NCBI GenBank assembly: GCA_025345505.1
Contig: JANVCC010000125.1
Coordinates: forward strand, 854,400 to 918,399
Length of the DNA: 64,000 nucleotides
From: Todiramphus chloris collaris
Lineage: Eukaryota > Chordata > Aves > Coraciiformes > Alcedinidae
Direction: 5' to 3'
The notes beneath the pieces are model-generated. The model ran no database searches. It had not been told where the DNA came from and worked only from the letters and a program-made list of their open reading frames with translations. Of the stretch, positions 22,737 through 37,034 are shown in pieces (within the stretch, counting starts at the first letter, position 1; every line of letters starts with the position of its first letter). A program made the position numbers and the translations under genes.

Positions 22737-25700
22737 CAAGCTGTGCATTGCTGAATTTCTTCCTACTCCTAGCCTAATGATTACTGGAAGTTCAGCATTT
22801 CTTAAAATGCTGTCTGGCATAATTACAGAAGGCAGAGTCTATAGGGGCTGAACTTCTGCTGACATTACCAGGTTCATTACAGATGTTAAACATGAAATAC
22901 TGTGGAACATGAAATGCTTCTGTTAACAATAATAGGGAACTGTATATATTTACATTTTCCAATAGAGAAAAACCCAACCAAACAAAAGAACTCCACCATA
23001 CTACCAACCTGAGCAAAAGAAATCAAACTGCTTGCATTATACCAATACAATTCAATACCTCACTCCTGATCGTGATCATCAGTGGGTACTTAGAATAAAA
23101 AATAAGAACATATAAATATAAATAAATATGCTCCCAGTCTCTGATTCCAGGAGAAATGTATGATTTGTATTTGACCGGGGGTCTTCCTCAGTCACTCTCT
23201 TCTGTTTAAAAATTATGACCTCAGACTCTCTCTTAACCACAGAACTGTTACTGAAGAGTATCATAGCACCTCTATTTATTCTATGTAATAATTAAAAAAA
23301 AAAAAAAGAGATCAAGATTCGTATTCCCAAATTATGTGATGGTGTAAACACAGAAGGTAAATTGTGCCACAGAAGAGAAGAAGCTTTATAAAGCATTCAT
23401 TAGGGACATAATTTTTGAGGTCCAAGTGATACATCAGTTCAGTAGTTTTCCCTTGTATTAAAAAGTGCCTGTTCTTTGTGACCAAAATGATTATTTCTTC
23501 TCCAACTGGAGAAAAGGGTTAATGCTATGTAAGCATTTAAGGTAAATCCATGAATGATCTTAGCTGTATGGGAAGACATTGAAAGTACAACAGTTTATAA
23601 TGACACTTGCTCTGAGTCTGATTGAGTCTAAGTTCCTCAGCTAGACTCTGTACAAAGAACCAAAAGACACACATTGGGATCTCCAGAGACGAACATCTTC
23701 GAGTGGCTTGCATGACCTTCTGGAAGTGCTCATCATTTATCTCTCCACTGATAGTAGTATGATCCTAAAAGATAGTCCAGACTTTTAGGCAGTTAAGGTT
23801 AGGTAAGATTAATCTCTCACCTTGTGCCTAGGGGAAATAATTTTATGCACTCTAAATTTAATCTCTAGTCTCACCAAGTCTAATTTAATGTTATCTAATT
23901 TAATCCTTTTGTGTCCACATTGTTTCGGATCTAGCTGCCAGGTTAACAGCTAATTTCTTATTTATTTAGAAAGGTACCAGTGTCAAAACTCACACATACA
24001 AACATAGTCACAGCACTAATAGTATTTATCTTTACATACAAAGTGCCCAGAACTTCTTTTATGAACAGAAAGAGAATACCTATGTAAGTGTACTCATACT
24101 ATGATACAGATAATCCTCACTAAGCAAACTAGTTTGAAAGATCCTGCTACTTCTTTCTCTACCAATACTCTATGTTTGCAATTCTTCCCCATCTCCCAGT
24201 GCCCGGAAGTAGGAAGATGAGTTTTGTCAGAAGAATATAAAGTTAAATGTAAAATGTTGTTTGTCACTAATCAGAGTTTCCCAGAGTATTAAATGTACCT
24301 TTTTGACCTGGCTGAGCAGAAACTCACCCAAGCCTAAGCCTGGCTGCAGACAGTTTGTCCACACTGGTCACCACTACAGTACCTGAGCACTACCACAAAT
24401 CTTTCTAGCATTAGGTGCAGAAAGATTATGACTTTGATGTCATCCAGGTATTTGCATAATAATAACGAGCCAGAATCAGACCAAGAGGATAAACAAGGAT
24501 CTATTCAGAACTAAAAGTCTTTTATTCAGGAAGCCAGTGTTTGTTAATACGTGTATTCTGACACAGCAGAGGTTAATGAAGGTCTGTTCTAACAACCAGT
24601 AATACCAAAGGGGGTTAGGCTGGACCTTCCAGACCTCAAGCAGGAAATTATGTTACCTTGTCCTTCCTGAGATCCTCTAAGAAAGGTAATTATGTTTTTA
24701 ATGAAAGTAAGACATTTTGTTAATTTAACAGCAAGCTTGGCTTTCTCAATTCTGCCTGTTTATATGCAAATGTAGAACAAATTCTTATTATCTCATCTAA
24801 ATCAGCAACATGTCTTGGGAGAATCAATTCTAGTGTAATACAAGCCATTATCTCTCTGACTTTGCCTGGGAGTTTTTCATCCCCACAGGAGCAATAGAGA
24901 AGGATTTGCTTGAAAGGTATTTCCCCTTTGTCTTGAATTTGAATTTATGCTCTCGAATCAGTGATGCCTGTCGTTAGCAGGAATACAGTAGGACATATAG
25001 AAGTGTATATGAACATTCAGAAATATATATGTATATAAGAGGATAACTTGTAGTATGCTTCAATTCCCTGACCTGTTCTCGGAGCACATCATGGCTTCTT
25101 CCCAAGTCAAGTGCATCGCTTATTTTTTCTTCAAATCCAGTGAGTGTGGCAGGGTTGGTACCTGCCATCAGCAGGAGTCAGGGTGTCAGGGCCACGTCAC
25201 ACCTCATTTTAGGACTACCTGGTGTTCCTCAGCATGGGTGTAGCAGGTCTGCATCAGGGACCCAGGATTAGCAATCTTCACACTGCTCACAACCGAGACA
25301 CCTGTATCAGAAGTGAGGTGTTATTTTCTGACCGAGCGTGATGCCATATGCCTAGGAAGTGCAAAGCTGGCAGTGCTTCCAGCAGCACATAACCAAGGAG
25401 CTGCTCATTTGTTTTGAGTGTCCTAGACTATACATTAGGAGCCTTGGAGTTGTGCCAAACTACCTAGCAATAATTGTAGCAGTCATCTGTGAATACTGAT
25501 ATCTGGCAGCATATTAGTTGTTCATTTAATTTATTGTCTTCCCACCTTATTAGCAGTACATCACAAGGCTGGGAAACTTTCTAAGCTAATATTTCAAAAG
25601 CAGAGCCCTTAAAGTTGCACCTTAAAACTAGAAATTTGGCTTATGTCATTTTCCCCAGTCATGTCAATATAAACTACAGACATTATTGTCTTGCAGAGCT

Positions 25701-28242
25701 CTCATTCATGTGCTGACAGCTCTGTCTCCTCAGTGGCTAAGCTGGTTGTTAAAGTGATTCACTGCAATCAGCCTCAAAGGTTTCCAAGGCAGATCCCAAG
25801 GTAACTTAGAAAGTTGTAGAGAAGTTTTGACAGGCTGCTTTATTTTGCTTTGCTTGGAAATAATGCTCAGAAATCACAGCGAGATGTGATGTCAAGGAAG
25901 GAACCTCTGTTTCAAGCAGGTTGTTTTGTTTGCTCGTGTGCCCAACCAGAAAGCCACAAATACCAGGGACATCGGGCACACGTGAAAGCTCACATGGGCT
26001 CACAGACACACAGCAGGAAGGGTAACATTTGCTGTACACAGTACCACATACCGTGTTCTTCCCATTATTCTTCAAGCATTTGCAGTATTAAAATTGAAGA
26101 GTTAATGCCCTCATCCCTGTTCTTTGCTCTATCTATAACTCATGTATTTACGTATGTATCTCTGAGAAGATAAAGCCAAGATTCCTTTAGTCCTGAGACA
26201 TTTTCCTCCTAAGCTCTGTGTTCAAAGATTTAGCTCAATCACAAATAGATCCATCTTGTGACTTGCATTAGAAATATTGAGTCGGCCCATTGATTACCCT
26301 TTCTGTGTGGCACGGCTCGCTGCCAGCATGAGAGTTGGAGGTACTTCAGGGAAGAGCACACATTGTTCTCTAGGAGGCATAAATATCACCAGGTGCTGTT
26401 CTTTAAACGAGACAGCCTCCCACCCTGAGTTCAAACTGCAAACATTGCACAGCACCTTGCAAAATGGCTAAGAAACAGAAAAAACTTAGTTCTTTCTACA
26501 GCAGTCCTGTAGCGCCACGAGCGACAGGTCGTACTATTTCCAGCCAGAGACATGGGGGGGAATAGATGAGTTTGAATCTATCATATGGGTTAAATTGGAA
26601 ATGAATGTACATTCTCCAATAGGAAAGTGTTTTCGGGATGGTTTATTGACTGTGGTGTTTATTGGCCTCAGCCTTAAAAGACAGAGATAGATAAGCTCTA
26701 AAGTAGCCCACACACCTTTCACCGTGGTTCGGAATTCAAGGTGTAGCTGAGGTTTGATGAATAAATTATTTAGAGGCTCGTTTTTACCATGATATGAAAG
26801 CAGACTTCCATTGCATTTGTGGGGTCTGGTTTTGTCTTCAGGAGTTTTCATAAATTTATGCTGCAGTTCCCCATCTTGAAAGGACACGGAGCCTCTTCCT
26901 GAATGGATCTTTCTGAAAGGATCAGTCAGCTGAATAAAAGCAGCAGGATAAAGGAAGGCAGAGGGCTGCCCGTGATCTCATGAAATTCCCCACACATACA
27001 CACCCAAAATCCCAAGTCACCAAGTGTGAAAATGGAGCTAACAGCCTGCTCCCAAAAGATACATACTCTCATCTAATTCTAACGTAAAGAGCACTTCTTG
27101 TCCCCCAGCCCCTTCCTGTCTTCTTTGCCTGCTGAGGCACCTAGGCTACTTGATTTTACACACAGAACATTTCTCAGAGAGTCAAAAGAAGCGTCTTCCT
27201 TCCACCAAGGATGTTACGTGCCCTTTGTGGTGTTTATTTTTGTGCATTTCTGGGTTTTTTTTTTTTAAAGATTAGCACAATGACAACAAAGCAGCAAGGA
27301 GAAAGTCCACCTGTATCCTCTGATTTCCCAGGGGCAATCAGAAAACAAACCAAACTCTTGCCAGAGAAACGATGCAATGCTCATGAGCTAAGGAGCAGCA
27401 TGGGGATGGGCCAGGCATGCAGATGTGTGCTGCAGCCTGGAAAAAGGTATAGGATACAGGAGGGGAGGAGAGTGTCGCAGCCTGAGGTCTGCCTTACAGG
27501 CAGGATGGACAGGCGGTCACCCTGGCACTGTACATATCTGACATCCCTTCCTGCCAATCAAGGAATGGCTTCGCTTCCAAAAAGGCATCTTTAGATCGAC
27601 TTCTGTTGGCACGGCTTCAGTGGTAAGAGTGGCACTAGGGTTGCCACCTGACAGGCAAATGTGAGCTGGCAGAAGTTCCTTAGGTAAAGAGAGGCCAAAT
27701 CCTTCTGTGGTTGGCACGGGTTTCTTCATCCAGCGCTGTTTACCTGCGTCCATATCAGGGACTCTTTGCCAGTGCGATGCAGGAGCATTCTGGTCCCTGA
27801 AAAGCCTTAATACAGTTCAACCCTGCATCTGCTCTAGGAAGATTAGTTATGTTTAAGGATGTGCCATTTTCTAGTATAAGGAAGGAAGAAAAAAGGAGAA
27901 AGAGTTGTTGCTTGGCGCTACTCACTACAGCACGGGTGGAAGCAAGGACTATATAAAAATCTATTTCTCCTCTGAGCAAAGAAGGCAGAACCTGAGAAGG
28001 CTCAGGAAGGAGCACTGATGTTCCCACCCTAGTGTGATTCTGAGTAGCTGCCAAACCTTTTTATACTGGTGTGCACGCAATGGAGTCGCTGGGCTTTGAG
28101 CCTGTAACGGCCAAGGGATTCATCCCTCTGAGATGGTGTAAATTCAGCGGGCCCGTTAGCACCCGTGCAATCTCAGTTTCAAAGAGCAGAGGCAATTACC
28201 TACATTTTACAGCATATGGTTCAAGTTTGCAGTTAATCTTAT

Positions 28243-28364
28243 TCTTTGTGGGTTTCTTTGGGCTTTTTTGTTTGGTTGGATTTTGGTGTTGTTTCGTTCT
28301 GGGTTTTTTTTTTTTTTTTTTTTTATTTTTTTTTCCCCCCCTCTTGTTAGTTTTTTTTTTTTTG
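28243..28364 (+). repeat. T-rich tract with embedded C run
   Basis: T/G-rich sequence, then a long T run with one A, a C run and another T run. Plus-strand frames across it give F-rich pseudo-membrane proteins. Confidence 0.93.
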
Positions 28365-29016
28365 GTGGCGACAGTGGCATTGCTCCCCAGTTACCTAACC
28401 CTGTGGCAAAGAGTACAGCTGAATATTCCCTTCAGATCTTAAACAGCCCACGAGTTTTAAAGGCCAGTATTTCCCCATGCTCTCCGATCACCCAACTAGA
28501 GAATGGAGCTGTGTCTTCCTGCTTGCTTCTCCCAGTGACAAGTCTCCTGGGGCTTCACTCCGGAAGGCAGGGAGCTGGCTGATCATCCTTCAGCCCACGT
28601 TAACGTAGGTGAGACACCAGAGGAAGGGCTCAGCTTTCAGAGCAGGAGCACTCTGAACAGGGTCTGCCTCTGAGAACCTGCAGTTCTTCAGGAGGTACGT
28701 TTGGCAGATGCTAGCAGATGGCTGTAATGAAAACTGGCACCTTCTTTAGTGCTATCTTTATACGCATCGTTATGAAGGGCGATAACAAAGACTTCTTCAC
28801 AGTCACTTCCTTCTGGGAGAAACAACTCCACAGTGATGATGCCATGCTGATGTGGGGCTCTTGCTTGAACAGAAGATCTGGTTTAAAAGAAAGCTTACAC
28901 ATGTGTCTCTGTGAGTGCACATATGCAGCTTCATATGTACGACAGTGGCTAGGACCTTCGTCTTAGAAGGCACTGTACTGAAACTTGAGCAAAACAGATT
29001 CTGAAGGACATGCCTG

Positions 29017-29690
29017 TGTCAGGGTTTAGGGGCAGGGCAGCCCCTTAGACCAATAACAGCCACTCTCTGTTAACCCCCCCTCCCTCCACAATGGGAATAA
29101 GGGAGAGAGACTCAGCCATTAGAAAAGGGAAACTGGAACAGCCTGAATGACAATGAAAGTAATAATAATGGAATATATGCAAGTATATACAAACCCAGTA
29201 TTGAATGCACACACACACACACCCAATGGCAATTCCATCACCGTCACCACTGATGCTGTGGAGCAGCACTGGGAGAGTCCCAGACCAAGCCCAGCAGCAG
29301 CTGGGAGCTGTGTTCAGGAGCTGGGTTCTGGTGCTGGCTTCAGGAACACACAGACCAGGATCGAAGGCAGAAGGGACAGAGTCCTCCTTGGATGCTGGCC
29401 AGCAAAGAAGTGAGCAAGAAGATGGAAGAAGCAACTGACCCTCATGCCCCCTCACCTTTCCACAGCCCATGGAGTCCATGGTCTGGGGTCCCTGGCTGGT
29501 CAGTTTGGGGTCCCCTCTCCCTTTCTGCACCCCGCGGGCACTGCCTCTGCCCATGGGGTGTTCTCAGTGCCAGCAGCAGCCACTGCCTGTGCCCACAGCT
29601 GCTGCCTGCAGCCAGGGCAGGGGGGAAGAGCTGGGATGGAGAGGAAAAGCACTGAAGAGAATCAGTTCTGCTCTCACTCACACCAGGACA
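29017..29690 (+). mobile_element. Solo LTR-like avian endogenous retrovirus remnant
   Basis: A roughly 674-bp fossil beginning TGTCAGGGTTTAGGGGC and ending CACACCAGGACA, so with TG...CA ends. The flanks GCCTG (left) and GCCTT (right) are a near-match for a 5-bp target duplication. The interior shares blocks with 54745-55500, including AATGCTGTGGAGCAG-like, CAGGAGCTGGG, TCAGTTTGGGGTC-like and the CTCACTCA terminus. It contains a short CA run (29208-29222). No internal viral genes are adjacent, so a solo LTR is likely. Age: old. The exact family (ERVL- or ERVK-like) is not certain. Confidence 0.75.
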
Positions 29691-32600
29691 GCCTTGTGCC
29701 ACAACCCTGAATGCCTGTTTTCAAACAAACAAACAAAAAAAACCACCAAAACTTTGTAAAATAATCCAGGCTAGGAAGATAGACAAATTTTGAAACTCCA
29801 CAGAAAAAAGAACGTGATTCTAGATGTTAGGATGGAATTCTAAGAACAAACAGTCAGATTTTTAATAACTGAAGGGGATGAAACCAACCCTTCTTCTATC
29901 TTCCTTAGAATTCCAGGCTAAGGATAGCTTGGATATGTGGGGAAAAGTCTGTCATCAGGATCCCTGAAACTCCTCTTACTCTTTGAAGATTTTAACTAGA
30001 GTGGCTTGTGGGGTATTCAGCATCTGTAGATAACAACTTGCCCAAAAACCCACCACATTTTTTTCAAGGCTGTCTTCCCCAGCTGAGACTATGGCTAAGA
30101 TTAGTAAAATACCTTTGGGAACTTTTCCAGGCACTGAGAGGAACTGGCATGGCAAATCCCCCATCTGTGCCGTTGGACTCTTTGAGCTTCCAAACCCAAG
30201 TCACCACTCAAACTGTTTTTTGGGAATGGTTCCTGACAAGATTAACATCAAAGCCGTGACCAGGACTTGTGTGGGAGAATGCTGCTTTTCCAAGCAAGAG
30301 ATCATTCTAACTGCTTAAGGGTACATTAAAAAAAACCCAAAGAAAACAAACAGGAGAAAAAGTACTTAACAATGGTATTATGGTGTCAGGGAATAATCTC
30401 AGATGCTATTTAATTAGTGAATCCATAATCAGAGAGGATACAGACACATACTGTGTACCAGGCAGACAGTGCCAGAGAAAGCCAGCTCCAGATACCTGAA
30501 AACAACTTTAATATTCTCTGTCTATCCCCACAGATATTCTCAGGAGAAGCCATACATGACAGCAGCTTATCAGGTTGGTGAGAAACTATCTTCATAACTG
30601 CAGAGTCATACGTGTCATCTCTACAGAGAATTTCCTGACTGGAAGAGAGAGCAGGTGTAGTCATCTTCTAATTTATATTCTTCATTCATGCATTTGTTTT
30701 TATTTGGCTAATAATGAATGCAGAATATATACACTTTATTGCATCAAATATCAGGGTTCCCTGGCGAGTAAGCCAGTATCTCTAATTTCCCATGGTTACC
30801 TGTTATACTGAGCCAATAAATTCCTATGCCTTGCTATTATTGGATTTCAAACCTGACCTGAGTTTTACTATTATTCATATTTGTATTAATTTGAGTCTAC
30901 TGATAAAATTATAGATTAATGTGCCATCTCCAGAACGGAAAGTGGTACGTGCTGATCAAGTTGAATAGGAAGCTCCCAATCATTTGATATTTCAACGGAG
31001 GGCATAAGAAATGAAACAGGACAATACACAACAGGGCAAACCACAATAGAACAAACCACAACACAACGCTGCAAAAGGGAGCTAAACACTTAATTTGCTC
31101 TCCAACAGCTCTGCAGAACTGTGTGTCCTCCAACACCTCAACGTGGTCTTCTCTCTGGAGCTATGAGAAGGTAAATGCTGCCAGCTGGCAAGGCAAGCAG
31201 GAGGTTTGATCTAAGGTCTAATGCTGAGTGTTGCTGAAATCTGCAGGAGCTTTTCCTTTTGTTTCAGTATGGGCTATTCCCACATCCTTCTCACTGGACT
31301 TTGAGCACCTGTCTGAGATGTGTAAGATAGGAATACAGTAAAGCTTAGGCTTCCTCTATACTCTATAGAAAAAGAGATTGATGCTACCCACCTGAAATCT
31401 AAATGACCTCTGGAATGTCCTCTATTTCTCCATTGATTTCCTATCTCTCTCCATTCATTTTAATGACTGTAGGACAGTTATATCCCTAAATTAGCTAGTT
31501 CAGTTATGTGCCAAAAGTTATATGGCCCTTGTGCTTAACCTTGCTTGAATCAACATGCTTTATATGAATTTTTTTTTTTCCCCAAGTCTTGTCCCTTTTT
31601 GAGCAAACATCTGTTGCTTCAAAACCACTGTTTTCGTAGAGACAAAATTTAACAACCCAAATAATTTTGTAAGGAAAGTGTTTCACATTTGCACCTAAAG
31701 ATACATTGGATAGTGCAGAGACAATTCAGGAGTGGTACTGGTTAGGTAAATATGCTTTCAACACATCTCAAGAAGCACTACAATCTGAAGCAGTCTGTCC
31801 CATACTGGTTTGGTTTCCTTAATGACAGCATTAAAATGGTAAAAAGAAAGACAGCTCTTATTCTAACACAGATTGTGTACCTAAAGTTCATTGGAAAAAA
31901 CCCTACTGTGTACATCAAGCTAATTGGCAAATCGTTATTCTGAGACAGCTAATGTAATGAAGAAATTCTGCCCAGTTTATGGTCAAACTGGTTTTCTTTC
32001 CCTTTCTCAATTTCTGCATGTTCTCATGCTGCCTGCTCCAGATAGATTAAAATGACTCTAGTGACTTGGATGAATGGCATCAGGAGTTAGCAGCGCTCAC
32101 GAAGTCTCTAGTGAGATTGTTGTTCTGCATTTTACTTCTGTTAACAACATTAGATACGAGTTGCCTGTGTGTCCTCAAAGGGTTGTTTCTTGTATACAGG
32201 ACCTCCCACAGAATATAAAAGACAATGCTTTTCAAGAATTGTTCCGTAAGTGATAAATTATGCAAATGTCTTTAGACTGTGAGCCGCTGAATAATTTACC
32301 CAGAGGATAATGATGTATGCCTCAATAAAACAAATTTTGTACAATTACAATTTTATTCACAAGCCACTTAGCTCATGCTCACTGAAGGTATTTTGGCTGG
32401 CTTTTTTTTCCTAGTTACTTTGATTTTCTCCACTACATCAATTCTGAACTTTGCTGCCTACCAAAGTTCATGGCAAAACTGGTTCTGGTTTTCTGGAGTC
32501 TTCTGTGGCATAATAATGATTGAGGAGAAAATGCTTTTCTTACGATCTTGATTTTTTTCTTATTCTTTTCTTAGACAAGCAGAGCTCTTAATGTCCTCAC

Positions 32601-35600
32601 TGAGTTGCCAGCTTGGATACCATTTTCACCGAAGCTCTAACAAAAGTGCAACTGAGCACTTACTTCTGAGGTAGAAACCACACTTGAGCGATGGTGTTGG
32701 AGCTAGATGCAATGGACAAGAACACAATCTTGTGTTGTTCTTAGTCCATAAACTTCATCCTGCTTCCTACAATGCACTTGGTTACTATGCAAGAGCATTA
32801 GTGCCGAATCTGAGGGTTTCTGAATCTATGCACATATGAAAGAAGACATACAAGGAAAATTCAGAGCCACCTGAGAGGTTCCAGAGGGTTTTATGTGCAC
32901 CAAAGATGCGACTATGTCAGGGGTTAGGCCATCCAGAAGACAAGTGTGTGCATCAATTCTTAAATCTCAAATTAAGCATCTGGATTTCTTAGACCTTAGC
33001 CACAGGCTGTATCTAAAGCTGGCTGCTGTCACCGGAGATGCTGATGTTGGGTGACACTAATGCTTCTATGAGTTACAGCAGGCATCTCTTGAGAACCTGT
33101 AACTGAATAAATTCAATACATTGATCATCTTCTATTCAATGAATAGAGTCCTGCCATGTGTGAATGATTTTAATTTCCTGTTTGATGGCAGCTATTTAGT
33201 TCAGTGAGTAAGCTGCAAAATTATTTCCTTTGCCTGGTTTCGAAGGCCAGAAGTGACACTGGACTTGAATGCAACCCTGAAACAATGACAGTACCTTTCT
33301 GTCACTCTGGTTTGCTTTCTGTATCCATTTATAGTTTCAAATTTTTCAGTTGTTCACAGACATGGACCTACACCAGGACACATAAATGCAGCATACTACA
33401 GATACAAGCCAGCAACAGAACATATTTGAACTCCACGGTGCTTGTTTTTTTGAGAGATCATTGCAAAACAAGCAGTCACTGCAACACGTGCGTGGCCAAC
33501 ATGTGCCTTCTAGGTTTCAGATACCTGTGCAGTATCTCAGGACATGAGGAAGATGGTTTTGATCCCATCTGAAAGCACCTTGCACCCCTGCGGCTTATTT
33601 CAATTATTCGCAATAATATCTTGACAAAAAAAAAAAAAGTCCTCTTGGGAATAAAAGATGGGGGGCACTAGAGGGAGAGAGCACACGCTGTAGGGAGAAA
33701 AGACAAGGGATTGAGAGAAATGTGATCTGTTTTCAACAGGCAAACACAACCTGGATGAGAAGACCTTCACGTACAACACTTAACGCACTGTAAAATAACA
33801 TTATTTATATAAACTTTATCAGACATTTCATCTTTCAAGTTTTATTTTAGGATTAGTCCTGAAATATCCCTAAGGTATTGTCTTACTTGCAAAATGTTAT
33901 TTCAATTAGTTGGATATTATTCTTTACAACATTCAGGTCAAACGAGGGGCAAAACTAAATCCAAACCAAACAATATGTGTCTGCAATAAATTTCTGTTCC
34001 TGAATTATTCATACATAATGGCATAGGTGACTCTTCAAGCATTTTGAATTAACTAGAATTGATTTCTCACTTTTTTATGCCTAGTTGTACAAGCTTTTTT
34101 GTACTTTTACTTCTCCTTAACAAATAAAGTATTGATTCAACTCCACTGAACATGTTTTATTTAAACTTTGCCCTTTGTCAGCAACTTAGTCCTCTACCCA
34201 GAATTCTCCTCTTTGACTTTCTATTGTTTCTCGATCTGGAAGGTGAAATACATCAGATGGGCTCCTTGGCATGACATAACATATAAAATACATTCCAAAT
34301 TTGCTGGGAACAGTTACAATATAAAGTACACACCATGTATTCTAAAGGACTTAGAGCTCCTTTTCTTGCCTGGACTCTCAGCTCCCTGAGAAATTCATCA
34401 ATTTGGGTAAAAAAAGCCCAAACAGTCCATTTAAAGACATTTTTTTCCAATTTTGTTTCCCTTTGTCTAGTTTATTCTTATTTTAATCTAAAACTAAGAC
34501 TACATGCTGAACCCAGATGTTCTCTCACTCTTCCTCCTCAACAGAACAGCAGGAGAACATAAGGTGGGAAAGTTCATGGGTTGAGAAAAAGGGAGGAAGA
34601 TCCATGACAGGCAAACTAGTGAGTGATGGGTATGGAGAAAGTTAGGTAGAAAATCTATTTTAACTTCTCTTCAGGGCTTTCCTTATGAATACACTCTGAG
34701 CCCATGGTGCAATGTCTATGTTTTGTGTTTATCGGTGTAGTGCGTTGCTCTCTACAAAGTCTGGGGCACCACATTCTCCTGTCTCTTTTCCAAGGGTGTG
34801 GGGAAGAAAAAGATTTCTCTCTCTCTAATACTTTAGAAAATTTGGCATTTTAGAAGTAGGTTGCTTTATTACAGTAAGGGCTTTTAGAGAGCTACAGTTT
34901 ACAGAGGGCACTGGCCATGATGTCCATGTGTGATCTCAGTCTGACTTCTGTCAGTGGTAATAGGAAGTCAAGGTGATCTGGTTTTTGATCCAAACATTTT
35001 TGGCTTCATTTTCCATATGAATTTTCATTCTGAATTCACTGTGCTAAGCTCTTACTTATTTTCCTTAGCCCAAGCCTATGTCTGTGCACCAGCAAGAAAT
35101 CCCTGTGAATAAATCCTGATTATTCTCTCAGACGTGGGGAAAGTTTAGATGACTGATTACAAAACCCAAATTGGTATTTTGGTAAAATTAAAAATTACTG
35201 TCTTCCATGCAGTAAAACTTAATCACATTGGCTTCTATTTCGCCGTGATGCTAAAATCCATTAGAACAGTTTAATTTAGACTGCAGTGTAATTCTTTCAA
35301 TTTATTAAGGTTGTTCTTCTATTTATGGTACAAGTGAAATCAGCTTCCTCCCCAACTGTGTATCCTCTGCAATTGCTACAGGGTCCATTAGTTCATAACC
35401 CTCAGGTGCAGATTACAATACCAGTTTGGAACATGGCTGACAACATTATTATGATGGTAGCTACCAGTGCAACGTCATATAAAATAAAGATTATTATCAT
35501 CATTCCAAAACTATGGGGAAAAAAAAATAGATGTGGTTTCTATTTGCTCGGACAAAGACATTTGTTATATAATGTATCCAAAGTATCAGCTTTGTCCCAT

Positions 35601-36699
35601 ACGTAATCTTTTAACTCTTCACCTCATGAAACATGGACATAAAGACATTTCATCTGCAAAATTACCTGACTGTGGGCCTAAAGACAAGTGAGGAAACACC
35701 AAAATACCATGCTGACAGTAACACAAAGTTCGTTCCCTTATAGCAGAGGCAGCTGTGGAGCATTACCCTTAGTAATACCTGACATCATACTATATTTGTA
35801 CATCCTTTAACAACAGCCAAAGAATAATCATTTTTAACGAGTTATGGTAGGTACCTGTTTCCTGGTTATCTCTAGCAGAAAGAGCTAGTCTTTCCTGACC
35901 CACAAGATTATCATCATAGTTGATGAAGTCATATAAAATGATGTGATTATGAAGTAGAGGTTTGTTTTAATTGGTATAATATGATTTGTACTATATAGAT
36001 AATACATATAATAATTTGTAAGATATAATATATATAATAATTTGTACTGTGTTGTACAAATGTAGCTGTCTAACTTCAGAGTGTATACTAGAAATATAGA
36101 AAAAAATAAATCACAGAGGTAGCCATTATTGAGTATGAAGAAGAAATAGGACCTTTACTTTATTATTTCTTATAGAAAGACAGAGATGACCTGATAGCAG
36201 AATTCATTAGACCCCACGCTGACCTCAGTGGGGTTTGAGTCAGGCTCCAAACTGTGATTCAAGATGATTGTTTTTTACGGTCTCAGTTCCAGACTTGTAA
36301 ATTCTCAGAAAATGCAAGTAAAGCAAGCAAGGAATTGAGCAATTCTTTCGTAGACTTCCCAAATAAATGTATTGCATGTTATGACCTTTAACTAGTTTAA
36401 CCATCAGGAATGCCACAAATTTGTACGAGTACTTCCATTATAGTTGTTTTAATGAAGCTCTAAGAACTCTTGAAATTCTTCAAACTGGCTTGTTTACCCA
36501 AACATATCTTCAATAAAGCCTGGTGTAGCCTTACTAAAATTCTATTGCAATATAGCACTTCCTGAATTTTCAGTACAGAGGATCTTTGTTCAACTGTTTA
36601 AAAGTGGAGTGGAAATCACGAGAAATACGGTTTTAGTACCTGACACAGTAATTGGAAGAAAATTGGTTAGACACGCTAAAAAAAAAGGAAAGAACTGCT
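29691..36699. other. Unique sequence, no supported gene
   Basis: About 7 kb without recognisable LINE or LTR pieces. It includes a CA-rich patch near 31015-31070, an A run near 33628 and an AT-rich duplicated patch at 35990-36046. Frames of 60-122 codons (for example 33204-33572) lack any signature. Confidence 0.55.
35990..36046. repeat. AT-rich tract with a duplicated ATAATAATTTGTA
   Basis: ATAATAATTTGTA occurs twice within TATATA-rich sequence. Confidence 0.8.
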
Positions 36700-37034
36700 T
36701 TGATGGAGCAGCTAATCATGGAAACCATTTCCAGGCACATTAAGGGTAAGAAAATCATGGCGAGTTGTCAGCATGGCTTCACCAAGGGGAACTGATGAGC
36801 TTCTACAGTGAAGTAACTGGTCTGGCAGATGAGGGGAGAGCAGTGGAAATTGTCTACCTGGACTTCGGGAAGGCATTTGATGCTGCATCCCATAAGATCC
36901 ACGGAGACAAGCTCTTGATGTATGGGCTGGATGAGCAGACAGTGAGATGTTTTTAAAACTGCTGGAGCAGATGGGTTGGATAAGATGACCTCCAGGGTCC
37001 CTTCAAACCTCAGCCATTTTTAATTCTGTGATAA
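36700..37034 (+). mobile_element. CR1 LINE with internal deletion
   Basis: The first 250 bp match the CR1 reverse-transcriptase region: TCAGCATGGCTTCACCAAGG, then a frame reading VYLDFGKAFDAASHKI, which carries motif A with the first catalytic aspartate, then YGLDEQTVR. Directly afterwards (about 36948) the sequence jumps to the CR1 3' end, GGTTGGATAAGATGACCTCC, CCTTCAAACCTCAGCCA and a tail ATTCTGTGA. Most of the reverse transcriptase, including the YADD region, and the ORF2 C-terminus are absent between the two parts. The tail type differs from the ATTCTATG copies, so this belongs to another CR1 subfamily. Confidence 0.92.

Larger units (their letters stand above)
18479..29016. other. Long unique stretch with microsatellites
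   Basis: Over 10 kb in which I find no LINE or LTR piece. It holds (TTCC)n at 19419, an A-rich run at 22707, short A runs near 19730 and 23290, and a T-rich tract at 28243-28364. Exon-like coincidences at 20398-20604 (plus) and 25073-25161 (minus) are weak. 24.66-24.85 kb and similar A+T-rich patches look like conserved-noncoding candidates only by texture. Confidence 0.5.

Noticed and set aside
28071-28582. Plus-strand frames with a long F-rich segment
   Set aside because: They cross the T-rich tract, with no domain and no support on either side.
29045-29759. Several overlapping frames of 77-169 codons
   Set aside because: They lie within the C+G-rich LTR fossil and have no gag, pol, env or host signature.
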